Below are positions 24,150 through 24,383 of a DNA stretch of 24,383 nucleotides, piece after piece. The DNA is from Segatella copri. GTDB taxonomy: Bacteria; Bacteroidota; Bacteroidia; Bacteroidales; Bacteroidaceae. Made by a program: the position numbers and the translations under genes. Within the stretch, counting starts at the first letter, position 1. Each line of letters begins with the position of its first letter. Location: positions 1 to 24,383 of the forward strand of contig NZ_JAHOEA010000052.1 in assembly GCF_019127135.1 (NCBI RefSeq), in the 5' to 3' direction. The notes beneath the pieces were generated by a model. It searched no databases. It was not told the origin of the DNA and saw nothing but the letters and a program-made list of their open reading frames with translations.

Positions 24150-24380
24150 TGGGCTGAAGGCCCAAAAACTCCAAAAGCAGCACGCCCTGAAAGGGCAGAA
24201 GCTCCTAGCCCAGGGCATCGCCCTGGGTATAATGGCAATCAGCAAGGCGCCCTGTAAGGGCAAAAGCTTTGTATATTGCCAGGTATTTGAAAGCTTTTGC
24301 CCTTACAGGGCGACAGGTTTGCGCCCATAAACACCCAGGGCGATGCCCTGGGCTAGGAGCTTCTGCCCTTTCAGGGCGTG
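24150..24380. repeat. nested inverted-repeat element with perfect 48-bp arms
   Basis: Arms 24181-24228 and 24333-24380 are perfect 48-nt reverse complements. Inside them a second perfect 23-bp inverted repeat (24248-24270 with 24290-24312) surrounds a 19-nt loop. Each arm carries short palindromes of one type: GCCCT-GAA-AGGGC, CCCAGGGC-ATC-GCCCTGGG, GCCCT-GTA-AGGGC. A further stem TGGGC..GCCCA stands at 24150-24164. No transposase is present; the 64-codon frame through it merely translates the palindromes. It resembles a REP/MITE-type intergenic element that continues no further than 24380 on the right. Confidence 0.85.
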
Positions 24381-24383
24381 TGG

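Noticed and set aside
24136..24330. 64-codon frame after aroA
   Set aside because: It is a translation of the GCCCTGNAAGGGC palindromes in the inverted-repeat element, giving repetitive peptides, with no initiation signals.

Overview
The window looks like chromosomal DNA from a Bacteroidales bacterium, most likely Prevotella/Segatella. Three things point there. Exact TAnnTTTG (-7) boxes, several with a TTTG (-33) box 19-21 nt upstream, precede several genes. Starts have A-rich leaders rather than Shine-Dalgarno sites. The gene neighbourhoods (ftsX-DUF3098-uppP-truB-queA; tpiA-SPOR-folE-xth) are, from general knowledge, familiar in this order. Most of the window is core housekeeping sequence. 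I see no phage, IS element, CRISPR array, tRNA or rRNA.

Layout. 1-945: a promoter, a large nested inverted-repeat element, a 32-residue 'smalltalk'-type small protein, a terminator, then the promoter of a membrane-anchored AraC regulator (946-2094, +). 2163-6607 (-): a probable operon ftsX, DUF3098 gene, uppP, truB, queA, folK, covering cell division, envelope lipid recycling, tRNA modification and folate synthesis. The folK-queA gap carries three DnaA-box-like 9-mers. 6890-13696 (-): a tripartite RND efflux system (MFP, RND pump, OMF lipoprotein) followed by an LpxA-family acyltransferase in apparent cotranscription. 13872-15314 (-): CCA-adding-type nucleotidyltransferase with an HD domain, sharing a compact back-to-back promoter region with the + strand run.

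15426-20479 (+): a duplicated DUF1599 protein, a DoxX/MauE-like membrane protein whose reading frame runs without a stop into triose-phosphate isomerase, a SPOR-domain protein, GTP cyclohydrolase I (folE) and exonuclease III. 20711-21217 (-): a small exported MORN-like protein. 21599-24095 (+): a pappalysin-like (M43) metalloprotease lipoprotein and EPSP synthase (aroA). 24150-24380: a second nested inverted-repeat element with perfect 48-bp arms.

The points most worth a second look are the DoxX-TPI continuous frame, the two nested palindromic elements at the ends of the window, the orphan small protein, the DnaA-box cluster and the acyltransferase attached to the efflux operon. I found no clear evidence of a wholly new defence or mobile system.
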